The notes under the pieces are model-generated. The model did no database searches. It was not told the DNA's origin and saw nothing but the letters and a program-made list of their open reading frames with translations. A stretch of DNA of 64,000 nucleotides from an uncultured Eubacteriales bacterium (GTDB lineage Bacteria; Bacillota; Clostridia; Oscillospirales; Oscillospiraceae). Below are positions 39,862-48,785 of the stretch, in pieces. Positions within the stretch are counted from its first letter, which is position 1. Each line of letters opens with the position of its first letter. The stretch covers positions 1-64,000 of the forward strand of contig OMZQ01000004.1 of assembly GCA_900315595.1 (NCBI GenBank), read 5' to 3'. The position numbers were made by a program, and so were the translations under genes.

Positions 39862-39890
39862 TTTACAAAACGGGACGAATGTGATAAATT
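39862..39890 (+). promoter_or_regulatory. Promoter of the rnf-nrf region
   Basis: TTTACA (39862-39867), 17 bases, TAAATT (39885-39890). The rnfC start is 94 bases downstream. Confidence 0.5.
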
Positions 39891-39984
39891 ATTGTTGAAT
39901 CGGTATCTCTAACCTTCTGCGGCGCTGCCGTCGGGCGGGGCTGCCGATGGATCGCAAGGCATTAACTTGGAGGTGAAAAGGACA

Positions 39985-41331
39985 GTGAGAATCACATTTC
40001 GCGGCGGCGTGCATCCGAAGGGACACAAGGACCTGAGCAGCGAAGCGCCGCTGCGTCCGTTTAACCCCAGCGGGGAGATGGTGTTTCCCCTATCCCAGCA
40101 CATCGGCAAGCCTGCAAAGGCCGTCGTGAAGAAAAACGACCCGGTCCTTGCGGGGCAGGTGATCGGCGAGGCGGACGGCTTCGTCTCGGCCAACGTCATC
40201 TGCTCCTGCTCCGGCAAGGTCGCCGCAGTGGAAAAGCGGCGCACCATCTCCGGCCAGCTTCTGGAATGCGTGGTCGTGGAAAACGACGGGCAGTTCACGC
40301 CCGCCGCAGATTATGAGACCAGGCGCGATCTCAGCAATCTGACCGACCGGGATATCTTAGACGCCGTGAAGGCGGCGGGCATCGTCGGCCTGGGCGGCGC
40401 GGGCTTCCCCACGCACGTCAAGCTGGCCCCGAAGAATCCGGACGCGATCCGCTACGTGATTGCCAACGGCGCGGAGTGCGAGCCCTATCTGACCTGCAAC
40501 GACCAGCTCATGCGGACGAAGGCCGCGGAGATCGTCGAGGGTCTGGAGCTCATCCTGCGCCTGTTCCCGAACGCGGAGGGCGTCATCGGCATCGAAAAGA
40601 ACAAGCCGCAGGCAATCGCCGCGATGGAGCAGGCTGCTTCCGGCAAAAAGCGGATTTCCGTCCGCGCGCTGGAAACCAAGTATCCGCAGGGCGGCGAACA
40701 CAATCTGATCAAGGTGATCGTCGGGGCGGACTACCCCGTGAAGATGCTCCCCGCAGACATGGGCTGCATCGTGGATAACGTCGGCACGATCTACGCGATC
40801 CAGCGCGCCGTCTGCTACGGCGAGCCGCTGTTTACCCACGTGCTGACCGTGACCGGCGAGGCGATCGCAAAGCCCGGAAACTTCATCGTCCGCGACGGCA
40901 CCAACGTCCGCGAGTTGCTGGAGGAATGCGGCGGCTTCCGCGAGGACCCGAAGAAGGTCCTGGCCGGCGGCCCGATGATGGGCTTCGCCCTCGGCTCGCT
41001 CGAGGTCCCGGTGGTCAAGACGACCAACGGCCTGACCTGTCTGGTCGAGGACGGCGTGGAGCTTGCGCGCAAGCGCGTCACCCATTGCCTGGGCTGCGGC
41101 CGCTGCACCACGGTCTGCCCCACCGGTCTGCTGCCCGGCCTGATGGCCGACGCAGTGCGCAAGGGCGACTATGAGCGCTACGAAAAGAAGCTCTACGGCC
41201 TGGAATGCGTGGCCTGCGGGTCCTGCACCTATATCTGCCCCGCAAACCGTCCGCTGACCGAGACCTTCAAGCGGGTCAAGGCTGAAATCATGGCGCAGAA
41301 ACGCGCCGCACAGGCGGGAGGTAAAAAATGA
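39985..41331 (+). CDS. rnfC: Rnf complex subunit C
   Basis: A 448-residue peripheral subunit of the ion-pumping ferredoxin:NAD+ oxidoreductase that binds NADH/FMN. GGVHPKGHK at the start, the nucleotide-binding GLGGAGFPTHVKL near residue 136, and two 4Fe-4S sets (CLGCGRCTTVCP near 370 and CVACGSCTYICP near 410) are in place. GTG at 39985 is chosen because GGAGGTGA lies eight bases upstream. It is first in an operon C-D/G-E-A-B; its last four bases overlap the next start. Confidence 0.96.
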   Translation: MRITFRGGVHPKGHKDLSSEAPLRPFNPSGEMVFPLSQHIGKPAKAVVKKNDPVLAGQVIGEADGFVSANVICSCSGKVAAVEKRRTISGQLLECVVVENDGQFTPAADYETRRDLSNLTDRDILDAVKAAGIVGLGGAGFPTHVKLAPKNPDAIRYVIANGAECEPYLTCNDQLMRTKAAEIVEGLELILRLFPNAEGVIGIEKNKPQAIAAMEQAASGKKRISVRALETKYPQGGEHNLIKVIVGADYPVKMLPADMGCIVDNVGTIYAIQRAVCYGEPLFTHVLTVTGEAIAKPGNFIVRDGTNVRELLEECGGFREDPKKVLAGGPMMGFALGSLEVPVVKTTNGLTCLVEDGVELARKRVTHCLGCGRCTTVCPTGLLPGLMADAVRKGDYERYEKKLYGLECVACGSCTYICPANRPLTETFKRVKAEIMAQKRAAQAGGKK

Positions 41332-42881
41332 ATCCGACGTTGAATCTCTCCTCCGGCCCGCACGTCCGTGGGAAGCTGACGACGGCCCGGATCATGTTCC
41401 TGGTCTGTCTGACCCTGCTTCCCACCGCGGCCGTCGGCGTTGCGGTCTACGGCCTGCACGCCCTCTGGATCATCGTGGCCTCGGTCGTCTCGGCCTGGGC
41501 GACGGAATTTATCTTCGATACGCTGACCAACCGGCCCGACACCTGGAAGGACGGCAGCGCCATCGTGACCGGCCTGATGCTTGCGCTGACGCTCTCGCCC
41601 AGCGTGCCGCTCTACATCCCGATCATCGGCGGCATCTTTGCCATCGGCGTGGTCAAGTGCTGCTTCGGCGGCCTGGGCAAGAACTTCATCAACCCAGCGC
41701 TTGCGGCGCGATGCTTTCTGCTGATCTCCTTCCCGACCGCAATGACGGAGTTCGCGGTGGACGGCGTGTCAATGGCGACGCCCGTGGCTGAGCTGGCCGC
41801 CGGCAAGGCTGTGAACATCACGCAGATGTTCCTCGGAACCACCAACGGCGTCATCGGCTCCTCGGTCCTCTGCCTGCTGATCGGCGGCATGATCCTCTGG
41901 TCGCTGGATATCATTCACGGACAGATCTGCTTCTCCGTTCTCGGCGGCTTCACCCTGTTCATGGCCATCTTCGGCGGGCAGGGCTTCGATCCCAAGTTCC
42001 TGGCCGCCCACCTCTGCGGCGGCGGCGTGATGATCGGCGCCTTCTTCATGGCCACCGACTACGTCACCTCCCCGGTCAGCCGCCTCGGCCAGACGGTCTA
42101 CGGCGTTCTGATCGGCGTCCTCGGCGCGCTGTTCCGCATCTGCGGTCACGCCGCCGACTCCTTCAGCTATTCCGTCATCGTGGGCAACCTCCTCGTCCCG
42201 CTGATCGACACCTACGTCGTATCCAAGCCCTACGCCTTCCGCAAGTCCGCCCTGCGCATTCAGCGCGGCGAGCCGCGCAAGACCCTGGGCGAGCTGATTC
42301 CCAAGCCTGTGATCGCCCTGACCGTGATCGCTCTGGTCGCAGGCTTGGCCCTGTCCGGCGCGTTCAGCGTCACGAAGGACACCATCGACGCGCAGGAGCG
42401 CGCCAAGGCTGCGGCGGCCTACCGGTCCGTCCTTCCCGGTGCAGAGGACTTCACCTTCCTGGACAACCTGACCGCCGACTACGCCGGCAAGACCTACGGC
42501 ACGGAATTCGGCAACGTCACGATCAACGAGGCCGTCGAGGGCAAGGACGCCGCCGGCAAGACCGTCGGCTACGGCATCAACGTGACCTCCAACGAGGGCT
42601 ACGAGGGCAACGTCTCCCTCACCGTCGGCGTCACCGCCGAGGGCGTCGTGACCTCCATCTCCTATACCAACCTCAAGGAGACGCCCGGCAAGGGCATGCT
42701 CTGCGGCGAGCCGGCCTTTATAGACCAGTTCAACAACCGCCGCGTGACGGCCTTTGCGCTCAACGCCTCCGGCGACAATTCAATCGACGGCGTCACCGGC
42801 GCAACGATCACCTCCAAGGCTTCGGTCAACGCGGTCAACGCCGCCCTGGACTTCTTTGCGAACGTGATAAGGGGGGAATGA
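41328..42881 (+). CDS. rnfDG: RnfD-RnfG fusion protein
   Basis: A 517-residue protein joining two Rnf subunits that are usually separate. Residues 1-320 are RnfD: about ten membrane helices, with GVSMATP near residue 146, where RnfD binds FMN covalently to Thr. Residues 330-517 are RnfG: one membrane helix (VIALTVIALVAGLALSGAFSVT) and an FMN-binding domain ending in DGVTGATITSKA, with the (S/T)GA-T attachment motif. No stop, frameshift or start site lies at the joint near base 42290. It overlaps rnfC by four bases and is followed two bases later by rnfE. The fusion should hold both flavins in one polypeptide. Confidence 0.93.
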   Translation: MNPTLNLSSGPHVRGKLTTARIMFLVCLTLLPTAAVGVAVYGLHALWIIVASVVSAWATEFIFDTLTNRPDTWKDGSAIVTGLMLALTLSPSVPLYIPIIGGIFAIGVVKCCFGGLGKNFINPALAARCFLLISFPTAMTEFAVDGVSMATPVAELAAGKAVNITQMFLGTTNGVIGSSVLCLLIGGMILWSLDIIHGQICFSVLGGFTLFMAIFGGQGFDPKFLAAHLCGGGVMIGAFFMATDYVTSPVSRLGQTVYGVLIGVLGALFRICGHAADSFSYSVIVGNLLVPLIDTYVVSKPYAFRKSALRIQRGEPRKTLGELIPKPVIALTVIALVAGLALSGAFSVTKDTIDAQERAKAAAAYRSVLPGAEDFTFLDNLTADYAGKTYGTEFGNVTINEAVEGKDAAGKTVGYGINVTSNEGYEGNVSLTVGVTAEGVVTSISYTNLKETPGKGMLCGEPAFIDQFNNRRVTAFALNASGDNSIDGVTGATITSKASVNAVNAALDFFANVIRGE

Positions 42882-42882
42882 G

Positions 42883-43563
42883 ATGAACAAGTATTTAGAG
42901 CGCCTGTATAACGGCGTCATCAAGGAGAACCCCACCCTGATCCTGCTGCTCGGCATGTGCCCGACGCTTGCGGTCTCCACCCAGGCGACCAACGGCATCG
43001 GCATGGGCCTTTCCACCACGGCGGTGCTGATCCTCTCCAACGTGGTCATCTCCGCGCTGCGGAAGGTCATCCCCGACCAGGTCCGGCTTCCGGCCTACAT
43101 CGTCATCGTGGCCTCCCTGGTCACGGTCACGGAGCTGCTCATGAAGGCCTACGTCCCCGCGGTCTACGAGGCCCTGGGCATCTACATCCCGCTGATTGTG
43201 GTCAACTGCATCATCCTGGGCCGCGCGGAGGCCTACGCCAACAAGCACTCCGTCGGCCTGTCCGCGATGGACGGCCTGGGCATGGGCATCGGCTTCACCC
43301 TGGCGCTGACGCTGGCGGCTGCGGTCCGTGAGATCCTCGGCAGCGGCACCGCCTTCGGCGTTCGCATCCTGCCCGCTGCGGTTGAGCCCATCGGCATCTT
43401 CGTCCAGCCTCCCGGAGCCTTCCTGGTCATCGCCCTGTTTATCGGCATCATGAACGCGATCGGGATCAAGACGCGCCAGCGCGAGCTGGTCGAAAGCGGC
43501 TGCGACGGCTGCTGCGCCACCTGCGCGGCTGCCTGCCAAAAGAAGGAGGCGGCTGACAAATGA
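42883..43563 (+). CDS. rnfE: Rnf complex subunit E with Cys-rich tail
   Basis: A 226-residue membrane subunit (about six helices) of the Rnf complex, paired with RnfA; GIGMGLSTTAVLILSN and YIPLIVVNCIILGRAEAYA are family signatures, and the Cys in VVNC is a likely iron-sulfur ligand. Unlike the usual protein it ends in a Cys-rich tail (SGCDGCCATCAAAC, residues 205-218). It starts one base after the rnfDG stop region (ATG with GGGGGG upstream) and overlaps rnfA by four bases. Confidence 0.94.
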   Translation: MNKYLERLYNGVIKENPTLILLLGMCPTLAVSTQATNGIGMGLSTTAVLILSNVVISALRKVIPDQVRLPAYIVIVASLVTVTELLMKAYVPAVYEALGIYIPLIVVNCIILGRAEAYANKHSVGLSAMDGLGMGIGFTLALTLAAAVREILGSGTAFGVRILPAAVEPIGIFVQPPGAFLVIALFIGIMNAIGIKTRQRELVESGCDGCCATCAAACQKKEAADK

Positions 43564-44138
43564 AATCTCTGATTTTAATTATCATCACCACTGCCTTCAT
43601 CAACAATGTGGTGCTCAATCAGTTCCTGGGCATCTGCTCCTTCCTCGGCGTCTCCAAGCAGATGAAGGCCTCCGCCTCCCTGGGCGGCGCGGTCATTTTC
43701 GTCATCACCATCGCCTCTGCGGTCGCGAGCCTGCTGTATGACTACGTCCTCAAGCCCAACGGCCTGGACTACATGAAGACCATCGTCTTTATCCTGGTCA
43801 TCGCGGCCCTGGTTCAGATCGTCGAGATGTTCCTCAAGAAATCCTCGCCCTCGGTCTATAAGGCCCTGGGTATCTACCTGCCCCTCATCACCACCAACTG
43901 CGCGGTCCTCGGCGTGGCGCTGACCAACGTTCAGAACGGCTACAACTTCCTTGAGAGCGTTCTGGCCGGCTTCGGCACCGGCGTGGGCTACACCGTTGCT
44001 ATCGTTCTGCTGGCAGGCGTCCGCAGCCGGATCGACGAGGAGGCCCTGCCCGCGCCCCTGCGCGGCGCGCCCATCGTTCTGATCGCCGCGGCCCTGATGT
44101 CCATTGCGTTTATGGGCTTCTCCGGCCTGTCGTTCTAA
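43560..44138 (+). CDS. rnfA: Rnf complex subunit A
   Basis: A 192-residue subunit with six membrane helices. FINNVVLNQFLGICSFLG at the N-terminus and GIYLPLITTNCAVLGVAL near residue 105 are hallmark segments, each with the Cys thought to hold an in-membrane iron-sulfur centre shared with RnfE. The ATG overlaps the rnfE stop, so the pair is translationally coupled. Confidence 0.96.
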   Translation: MKSLILIIITTAFINNVVLNQFLGICSFLGVSKQMKASASLGGAVIFVITIASAVASLLYDYVLKPNGLDYMKTIVFILVIAALVQIVEMFLKKSSPSVYKALGIYLPLITTNCAVLGVALTNVQNGYNFLESVLAGFGTGVGYTVAIVLLAGVRSRIDEEALPAPLRGAPIVLIAAALMSIAFMGFSGLSF

Positions 44139-44150
44139 GGAGGGCGCGTT

Positions 44151-44996
44151 ATGAACGGTAACATAATTCTGATCACGACCCTCGTCATCACCGTCATCGG
44201 CGTCCTGGTCGGCTTCGGCCTGGTCTTTGCCGGAAAGAAGTTCCGCGTGGACGTGGACGAGCGGGAGACCGCCGTCCGCGAGATCCTGCCCGGAAACAAC
44301 TGCGGCGCCTGCGGCTTCGCCGGCTGTGACGCAATGGCTGCCGCCATCGTCAAGGGCGAGGCGCCGGTCAACGGCTGCCCGGTGGGCGGCGGGCCGGTCG
44401 CGGAGAAGATCGCGGCCATCATGGGCACCGACGCCGGGAGCGTCGAAAAGAAGGTCGCCTTCGTCCGCTGCAAGGGAAGCTGCGAGTTCACGAAGAATCA
44501 GGGAACCTACGTCGGCCTGGAGGACTGCCGCTCCGCCCAGATGAACGGCATCCGCTTTACCGACTGCGATTACGGCTGCCTGGGTCTCGGCTCCTGCGTG
44601 AAGGTCTGCCCGGAAAACGCCATCACGGTCAAGGACGGCATCGCCGCCGTCGATCCCCGCAAGTGCGTCGGCTGCGGCCTCTGCGCCAAGACCTGCCCCC
44701 GCAATCTGATCGAGCTGGTTCCCGAAAGCAAGCTGGTCCGTGTTCGCTGCTCCAACCGGGACAAGGGCCCGACGGTCAAGAAGGTCTGCTCCGCCGGCTG
44801 CATCGGCTGCATGCTCTGCACCAGGCTCTGCCCGACCAAGGCGATCACCGTGGAAAATAACCTGGCGCATATCGACTACGAGGCCTGCATCCAGTGCGGC
44901 AAGTGCGCCGAAAAATGCCCCGCCCACGTCATCAACCTGCCCCTGCGTTCCGCGAACCCGGAAGCGCCTGCGTCCCAGGCTGCCCCGAACGGCTGA
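44151..44996 (+). CDS. rnfB: Rnf complex subunit B (ferredoxin-accepting)
   Basis: A 281-residue protein that takes electrons from reduced ferredoxin. It has an N-terminal membrane helix (residues 5-26), the GNNCGACGFAGCDAMA cluster-binding motif near 50-65, then several 4Fe-4S sets (CLGLGSCVKVCP, CVGCGLCAKTCP, CIGCMLCTRLCP, CIQCGKCAEKCP). AGGAGGG lies upstream of the ATG, 12 bases after rnfA. It ends the rnf genes; nrfA follows after 23 bases, with no terminator between. Confidence 0.96.
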   Translation: MNGNIILITTLVITVIGVLVGFGLVFAGKKFRVDVDERETAVREILPGNNCGACGFAGCDAMAAAIVKGEAPVNGCPVGGGPVAEKIAAIMGTDAGSVEKKVAFVRCKGSCEFTKNQGTYVGLEDCRSAQMNGIRFTDCDYGCLGLGSCVKVCPENAITVKDGIAAVDPRKCVGCGLCAKTCPRNLIELVPESKLVRVRCSNRDKGPTVKKVCSAGCIGCMLCTRLCPTKAITVENNLAHIDYEACIQCGKCAEKCPAHVINLPLRSANPEAPASQAAPNG

Positions 44997-45019
44997 GACC
45001 AAAGAGGAGAAAAAACGAT

Positions 45020-46366
45020 ATGAACAAGAAAATGCTCATCTACAAGGTGATCTGCACCATCGTGATCATCGCCGCAGCCATCCTGCTGCTGACCGGCGTG
45101 TTCAACAAAAAGGACAGCATGTATCACCTGGCCGACCGCAGCAAGATCGGCCCCCTGACGACGGAGGACATCAGCTACCGCACCGTCGCCGCCCCGACCC
45201 AGACGCTCAAGGACGGCACCATTGGCGCCGAGGCCTGGAAGGAGATCTACCCCTACATCACCCAGACCATGTATGCCAATGCCGACAACGACGAGATCGT
45301 CAGCTATCTCGAGCAGGACCCCTATCTGGTCCAGATCTACGAGGGCTACGGCTTTGCGAAGGACTACGGCTCCGCCCGCGGCCACGCCTACACCCTTAAG
45401 GACGTCCACGAGACCAAGCGCCCCCACGCAACGGCAAACTGCCTGACCTGCAAATCCCCGTCCTTTACCAAGATGGTCCAGGACCAGGGCGTCGGCGTCT
45501 ATACGAAGGACTTTGAAGAGGTCTATAACGAGATCATGGCCAACGGCGAGGTCATCAGCTGCTACACCTGCCACGGCAACGACGCCGGCAGCAAGGGCGC
45601 GCTCCGCGTGACCCATACCTACGTGAACAAGGCCCTGGGCGAGAACGTCTCCACGATCGACCCCGCGACCCTGTCCTGCGGCCAGTGCCACATCGAGTAC
45701 TACTTCACCAACGTGGACAGCGACGGCGACGGCAATCCCGACAGCGAGGCCATGATGCCCTATCACAGCGTCGAGGAAATGACGCCCGAGGCGATCCTCG
45801 CCTACTATGACGGCATTGCCGGCAAGGACGGCGAGCCGGGCTTCTACGACTGGATCCAGGAGGCCACCGGCACTAAGATGCTCAAGGCGCAGCACCCTGA
45901 GATGGAGACCTACCTTCAGAGCGTCCACGCCCAGAACGGCTTGAGCTGCGCCGACTGCCACATGGCGATTGAAATGCAGGAGGACGGCACCGTCAACCAC
46001 AGCCACAAGCTGGTCAGCCCGCTTGCAAGCCAGACCATTCTCTCCACCTGCGTCCAGTGCCACGGCAGCACGAACATGGTTGAAAAGGTCCACCGCATCC
46101 AGGACGCCGTCACGGCCCGCGAGACCGTGATCGGCAATAAGCTCGCCGCCTTCAAGAACGCCTTTGCCGACGCGCTCTCTGCCGGAAACCTCTCCGAGCA
46201 GAAGATCGCCACGCTCCACAAGCTCCACCGCGAGGCCCAGTGGTTCTTCGACTTCTGCTACGTTGAGAACTCCGAGGGCGCGCACAACTCCGCCCTGGCG
46301 AACCACTGCCTCGACGTTGCCGAGGAGAAGATCAGCGAGGGCATGGCGCTGCTGGGCGAGGGCTGA
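45020..46366 (+). CDS. nrfA: Cytochrome c nitrite reductase (ammonia-forming)
   Basis: A 448-residue pentahaem enzyme reducing nitrite to ammonium with six electrons. The catalytic haem site is CLTCK near residue 141 and the other four are CYTCH, CGQCH, CADCH and CVQCH. Instead of a cleaved signal it keeps an N-terminal membrane helix (residues 6-27), so it is probably anchored facing outward. AGAGGAG precedes the ATG. It follows rnfB by 23 bases and precedes resB and ccsA. No nrfH (the usual quinol-oxidising partner) is in the window, so its electron donor is not evident. Confidence 0.96.
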   Translation: MNKKMLIYKVICTIVIIAAAILLLTGVFNKKDSMYHLADRSKIGPLTTEDISYRTVAAPTQTLKDGTIGAEAWKEIYPYITQTMYANADNDEIVSYLEQDPYLVQIYEGYGFAKDYGSARGHAYTLKDVHETKRPHATANCLTCKSPSFTKMVQDQGVGVYTKDFEEVYNEIMANGEVISCYTCHGNDAGSKGALRVTHTYVNKALGENVSTIDPATLSCGQCHIEYYFTNVDSDGDGNPDSEAMMPYHSVEEMTPEAILAYYDGIAGKDGEPGFYDWIQEATGTKMLKAQHPEMETYLQSVHAQNGLSCADCHMAIEMQEDGTVNHSHKLVSPLASQTILSTCVQCHGSTNMVEKVHRIQDAVTARETVIGNKLAAFKNAFADALSAGNLSEQKIATLHKLHREAQWFFDFCYVENSEGAHNSALANHCLDVAEEKISEGMALLGEG

Positions 46367-46388
46367 TCCCCAAACCAAACCATTCGCC

Positions 46389-46423
46389 GATTCCGGGAGA
46401 GGCGGGCAGCTTCTCCCGGAATC
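46389..46423 (+). terminator. Hairpin between nrfA and resB
   Basis: GATTCCGGGAGA (46389-46400) pairs perfectly with TCTCCCGGAATC (46412-46423). No T-run follows, so it may be a partial terminator or a processing/stability hairpin that sets nrfA level above the maturation genes. Confidence 0.5.
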
Positions 46424-46524
46424 CTGCATGAAACCGGCTTTGCGAAGCAAAAACCGCCTGCGCCGGGCTTTGATCCGCCGAAGGTCCTTCGGATGGACGG
46501 AAGCCCCGCATGAAAGGATAGACG

Positions 46525-47856
46525 ATGCTGAAAAAGACCTGGAGGTTTCTGACCTCCATGAAATTTGCCATCCTGCTGCTGGCAGTTCTGACCCTGGCCT
46601 GCGTTTTCGGCTCCGTGATCCCGCAGGGCGGGACGCTGGACGAGTATCTCGGCGCCTACGGCGAACGCGGCGGGGCGCTGATCGTGGGGCTCTGTCTGGA
46701 CGACGTCTTCCACAGCGCTTGGTTCCTGGTTCTGACCGTCCTGCTGGTCTGCGACCTGCTCTACTGCAATCTGATCCGCCTGCCGAGCCTGTTCAGCCGG
46801 ATGAAGCGCTTTCGCGACCCACAGACGGCCTGGCGGCTGAGCGAGGCCGCGCAAGCCTTCGACGAAGCCGGGACGCCGGCGGGAGAGGAAGCAGAGCCGA
46901 AGCCCGCCCGCCGCAGGCAGGAGCCTGCGGTCTGCACCGTAAAGCAGGTTCCCGACGCGGCTGCGGTCTTTGAAACCCTGCATATGAAGCCCGTTTCGGG
47001 CGAGCGGGCCGGGCGGAAGACCCTCTTTGCCGCGCAGAACAGCGTCGGTCTCTGGGGCGCGTGGGTGACGCACCTGGGCATTCTGCTTCTGATCGTCGGC
47101 TTCACCCTGGGCCAGACGACGCGTCAGCTCTATACGGTCCACGGCGTTCCCGGCCAGACCCTTCCCGTGGGGGATACCGGCTGCACCCTGACGATCAATG
47201 ACTTTGACGTCTCCCTGACCGACAGCGGCGTTGCCAGTCAGTTCACCTCCGACGTCACGATGCGCGACCCCGCAGGGGTCACGGAATCCGCCGTCGTCAG
47301 CGTCAATCGGCCCGGCGATCTCTTCGGCTATAAGGTCTTCCAGAATTCCATCGGCACCGCTGCGAAGGTCACGGTCACAAAGGACGGAGCCGTCGTCCAG
47401 GAGGAGGTCCTCTGCGCCGGCGACTACCTCTACGTTCTGGATACGCCGATGGCCCTCTTTTTCGACGGCTACTACCGGGACGCCCTGGATTTCGGCGGCA
47501 TGAAGGCGGACGCCTTCGCCTGGTCCACCTACTACAACGGCGTCTACAGCGAGACCCGCTATCAGGCCGAGGGCGAGACCGCCATCTCCACCGACAGCAT
47601 CCGGGTCGTCTTCTCCGAGCCGCAGAGCTACACCCTGCTCCAGCTCAAGCGGGAGCGCTTCATCTGGCTCGTCCTTCTGGGCGGTCTGGTCACGCTGGCC
47701 GGTCTGGTCCTGTCCTTCTATCTCCAGCCCCGCCGCCTCTGGGCCGAGCAGACCGAGGCCGGCTGGACCGTCCACGGCGAGAGCCGCAAGGGCGGCGCGC
47801 TCTTCCGCGACCGTCTGCGCGAGGCCGCCGGAGAGAACGGCCCAAAAACCACATAG
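46525..47856 (+). CDS. resB: ResB-like cytochrome c maturation protein
   Basis: A 443-residue membrane protein of the system II cytochrome c synthase. Two N-terminal helices (FLTSMKFAILLLAVLTLACVFGSVIPQ and the one near residue 70), a third near 178 (WVTHLGILLLIVGFTLGQ), an outside domain (200-375) and a last helix near 385 fit ResB/CcsB. The ATG follows GAAAGGATAG. It pairs with the CcsA-like gene 47 bases downstream to attach haem to NrfA. Confidence 0.88.
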   Translation: MLKKTWRFLTSMKFAILLLAVLTLACVFGSVIPQGGTLDEYLGAYGERGGALIVGLCLDDVFHSAWFLVLTVLLVCDLLYCNLIRLPSLFSRMKRFRDPQTAWRLSEAAQAFDEAGTPAGEEAEPKPARRRQEPAVCTVKQVPDAAAVFETLHMKPVSGERAGRKTLFAAQNSVGLWGAWVTHLGILLLIVGFTLGQTTRQLYTVHGVPGQTLPVGDTGCTLTINDFDVSLTDSGVASQFTSDVTMRDPAGVTESAVVSVNRPGDLFGYKVFQNSIGTAAKVTVTKDGAVVQEEVLCAGDYLYVLDTPMALFFDGYYRDALDFGGMKADAFAWSTYYNGVYSETRYQAEGETAISTDSIRVVFSEPQSYTLLQLKRERFIWLVLLGGLVTLAGLVLSFYLQPRRLWAEQTEAGWTVHGESRKGGALFRDRLREAAGENGPKTT

Positions 47857-47903
47857 GATACCCTTCGCCTGCCCCAATGAAATCATCATAAGGAGCAATG
47901 ACC

Positions 47904-48719
47904 ATGCTGAAAGCCGAAAGCACCCTCTTCTATCTTGTCCTGGGCTGCTATTTCCTGGCAATGGCGATCCACTTTGTCTTTTTGGCGATCCGGAAGGAGA
48001 AGCTCTCCAAGCTCGCCCTGCTGGTGCAGCTCGTCGGTCTGATCCTGCACACGGCTGCCATCGTCTGCCGGGGCATCGCAGCCGGACGGCTTCCGCTGAC
48101 CAACCAGTATGAGTTTGCCACCAGCTTTGCCTGGGGCCTCTGCCTGGTCAGCCTGATTTTTGCCCGTCGGTTCAAGTTCCCGGTCCTCGGAGCCTTCGTT
48201 GCGCCGCTGATCTGCCTCATCATCGGCTACGCGGCCTTCCAGAATCGGGAGGTACGCGACCTCATGTCCACCCTGCGCTCAAACTGGCTGGGCTTCCACG
48301 TCTCCACGGCGATCATCTCTTACGGCTCCTTCGGCGTCAGCGCCGTCGTCTCTGCGATCTTCCTGTTCCGCGGCCGGATGCGGGACGATCACTTCTGGGG
48401 CCAGCATATCCCGCCCCGGGAGAAGCTCGACGCGATCAGCTACCGCTCGGTCTGTCTGGGCCTGCTGTTTCTGACCTTCACGATCCTGTCCGGCGCGATC
48501 TGGGCCGAGCAGGCCTGGGGCAGCTACTGGTCCTGGGACCCGAAGGAGACCTGGTCCCTGATCACCTGGATCATCTACGCCATCTATCTCCACCTGCGGC
48601 TCGGACGGGGCTGGCGGGGCAAATCCGCCGCGATCTTTGCCGTCGTCGGCTTTGTTGCCGTCCTGTTCACCTACGTCGGTGTCAACACCCTTCTCCCCGG
48701 CGTGCATAGCTATCGTTAG
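47904..48719 (+). CDS. ccsA: CcsA-like haem delivery protein
   Basis: A 271-residue protein with eight membrane helices and the tryptophan-rich haem-handling motif WGSYWSWDPKETWSLITW near residues 196-213; His residues in HTAAIVCRG and FHVSTAI fit the haem ligands of CcsA. The ATG at 47904 has AAGGAG eight bases upstream; the ATG at 47898 is too close to it. With ResB it forms a split system II cytochrome c synthase. It ends the respiratory cluster. Confidence 0.9.
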   Translation: MLKAESTLFYLVLGCYFLAMAIHFVFLAIRKEKLSKLALLVQLVGLILHTAAIVCRGIAAGRLPLTNQYEFATSFAWGLCLVSLIFARRFKFPVLGAFVAPLICLIIGYAAFQNREVRDLMSTLRSNWLGFHVSTAIISYGSFGVSAVVSAIFLFRGRMRDDHFWGQHIPPREKLDAISYRSVCLGLLFLTFTILSGAIWAEQAWGSYWSWDPKETWSLITWIIYAIYLHLRLGRGWRGKSAAIFAVVGFVAVLFTYVGVNTLLPGVHSYR

Positions 48720-48785
48720 AACGGCTGTACGCCGCCCGGAGCGGGTCAGCTGATCATAACACATCATCAGAAAGGAAGAATGAAA

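Noticed and set aside
42270..42330. Sequencing error joining rnfD and rnfG
   Set aside because: The frame is continuous, codon use is uniform and the sequence reads as natural RnfD end plus RnfG start; no near-stop or homopolymer suggests an indel.
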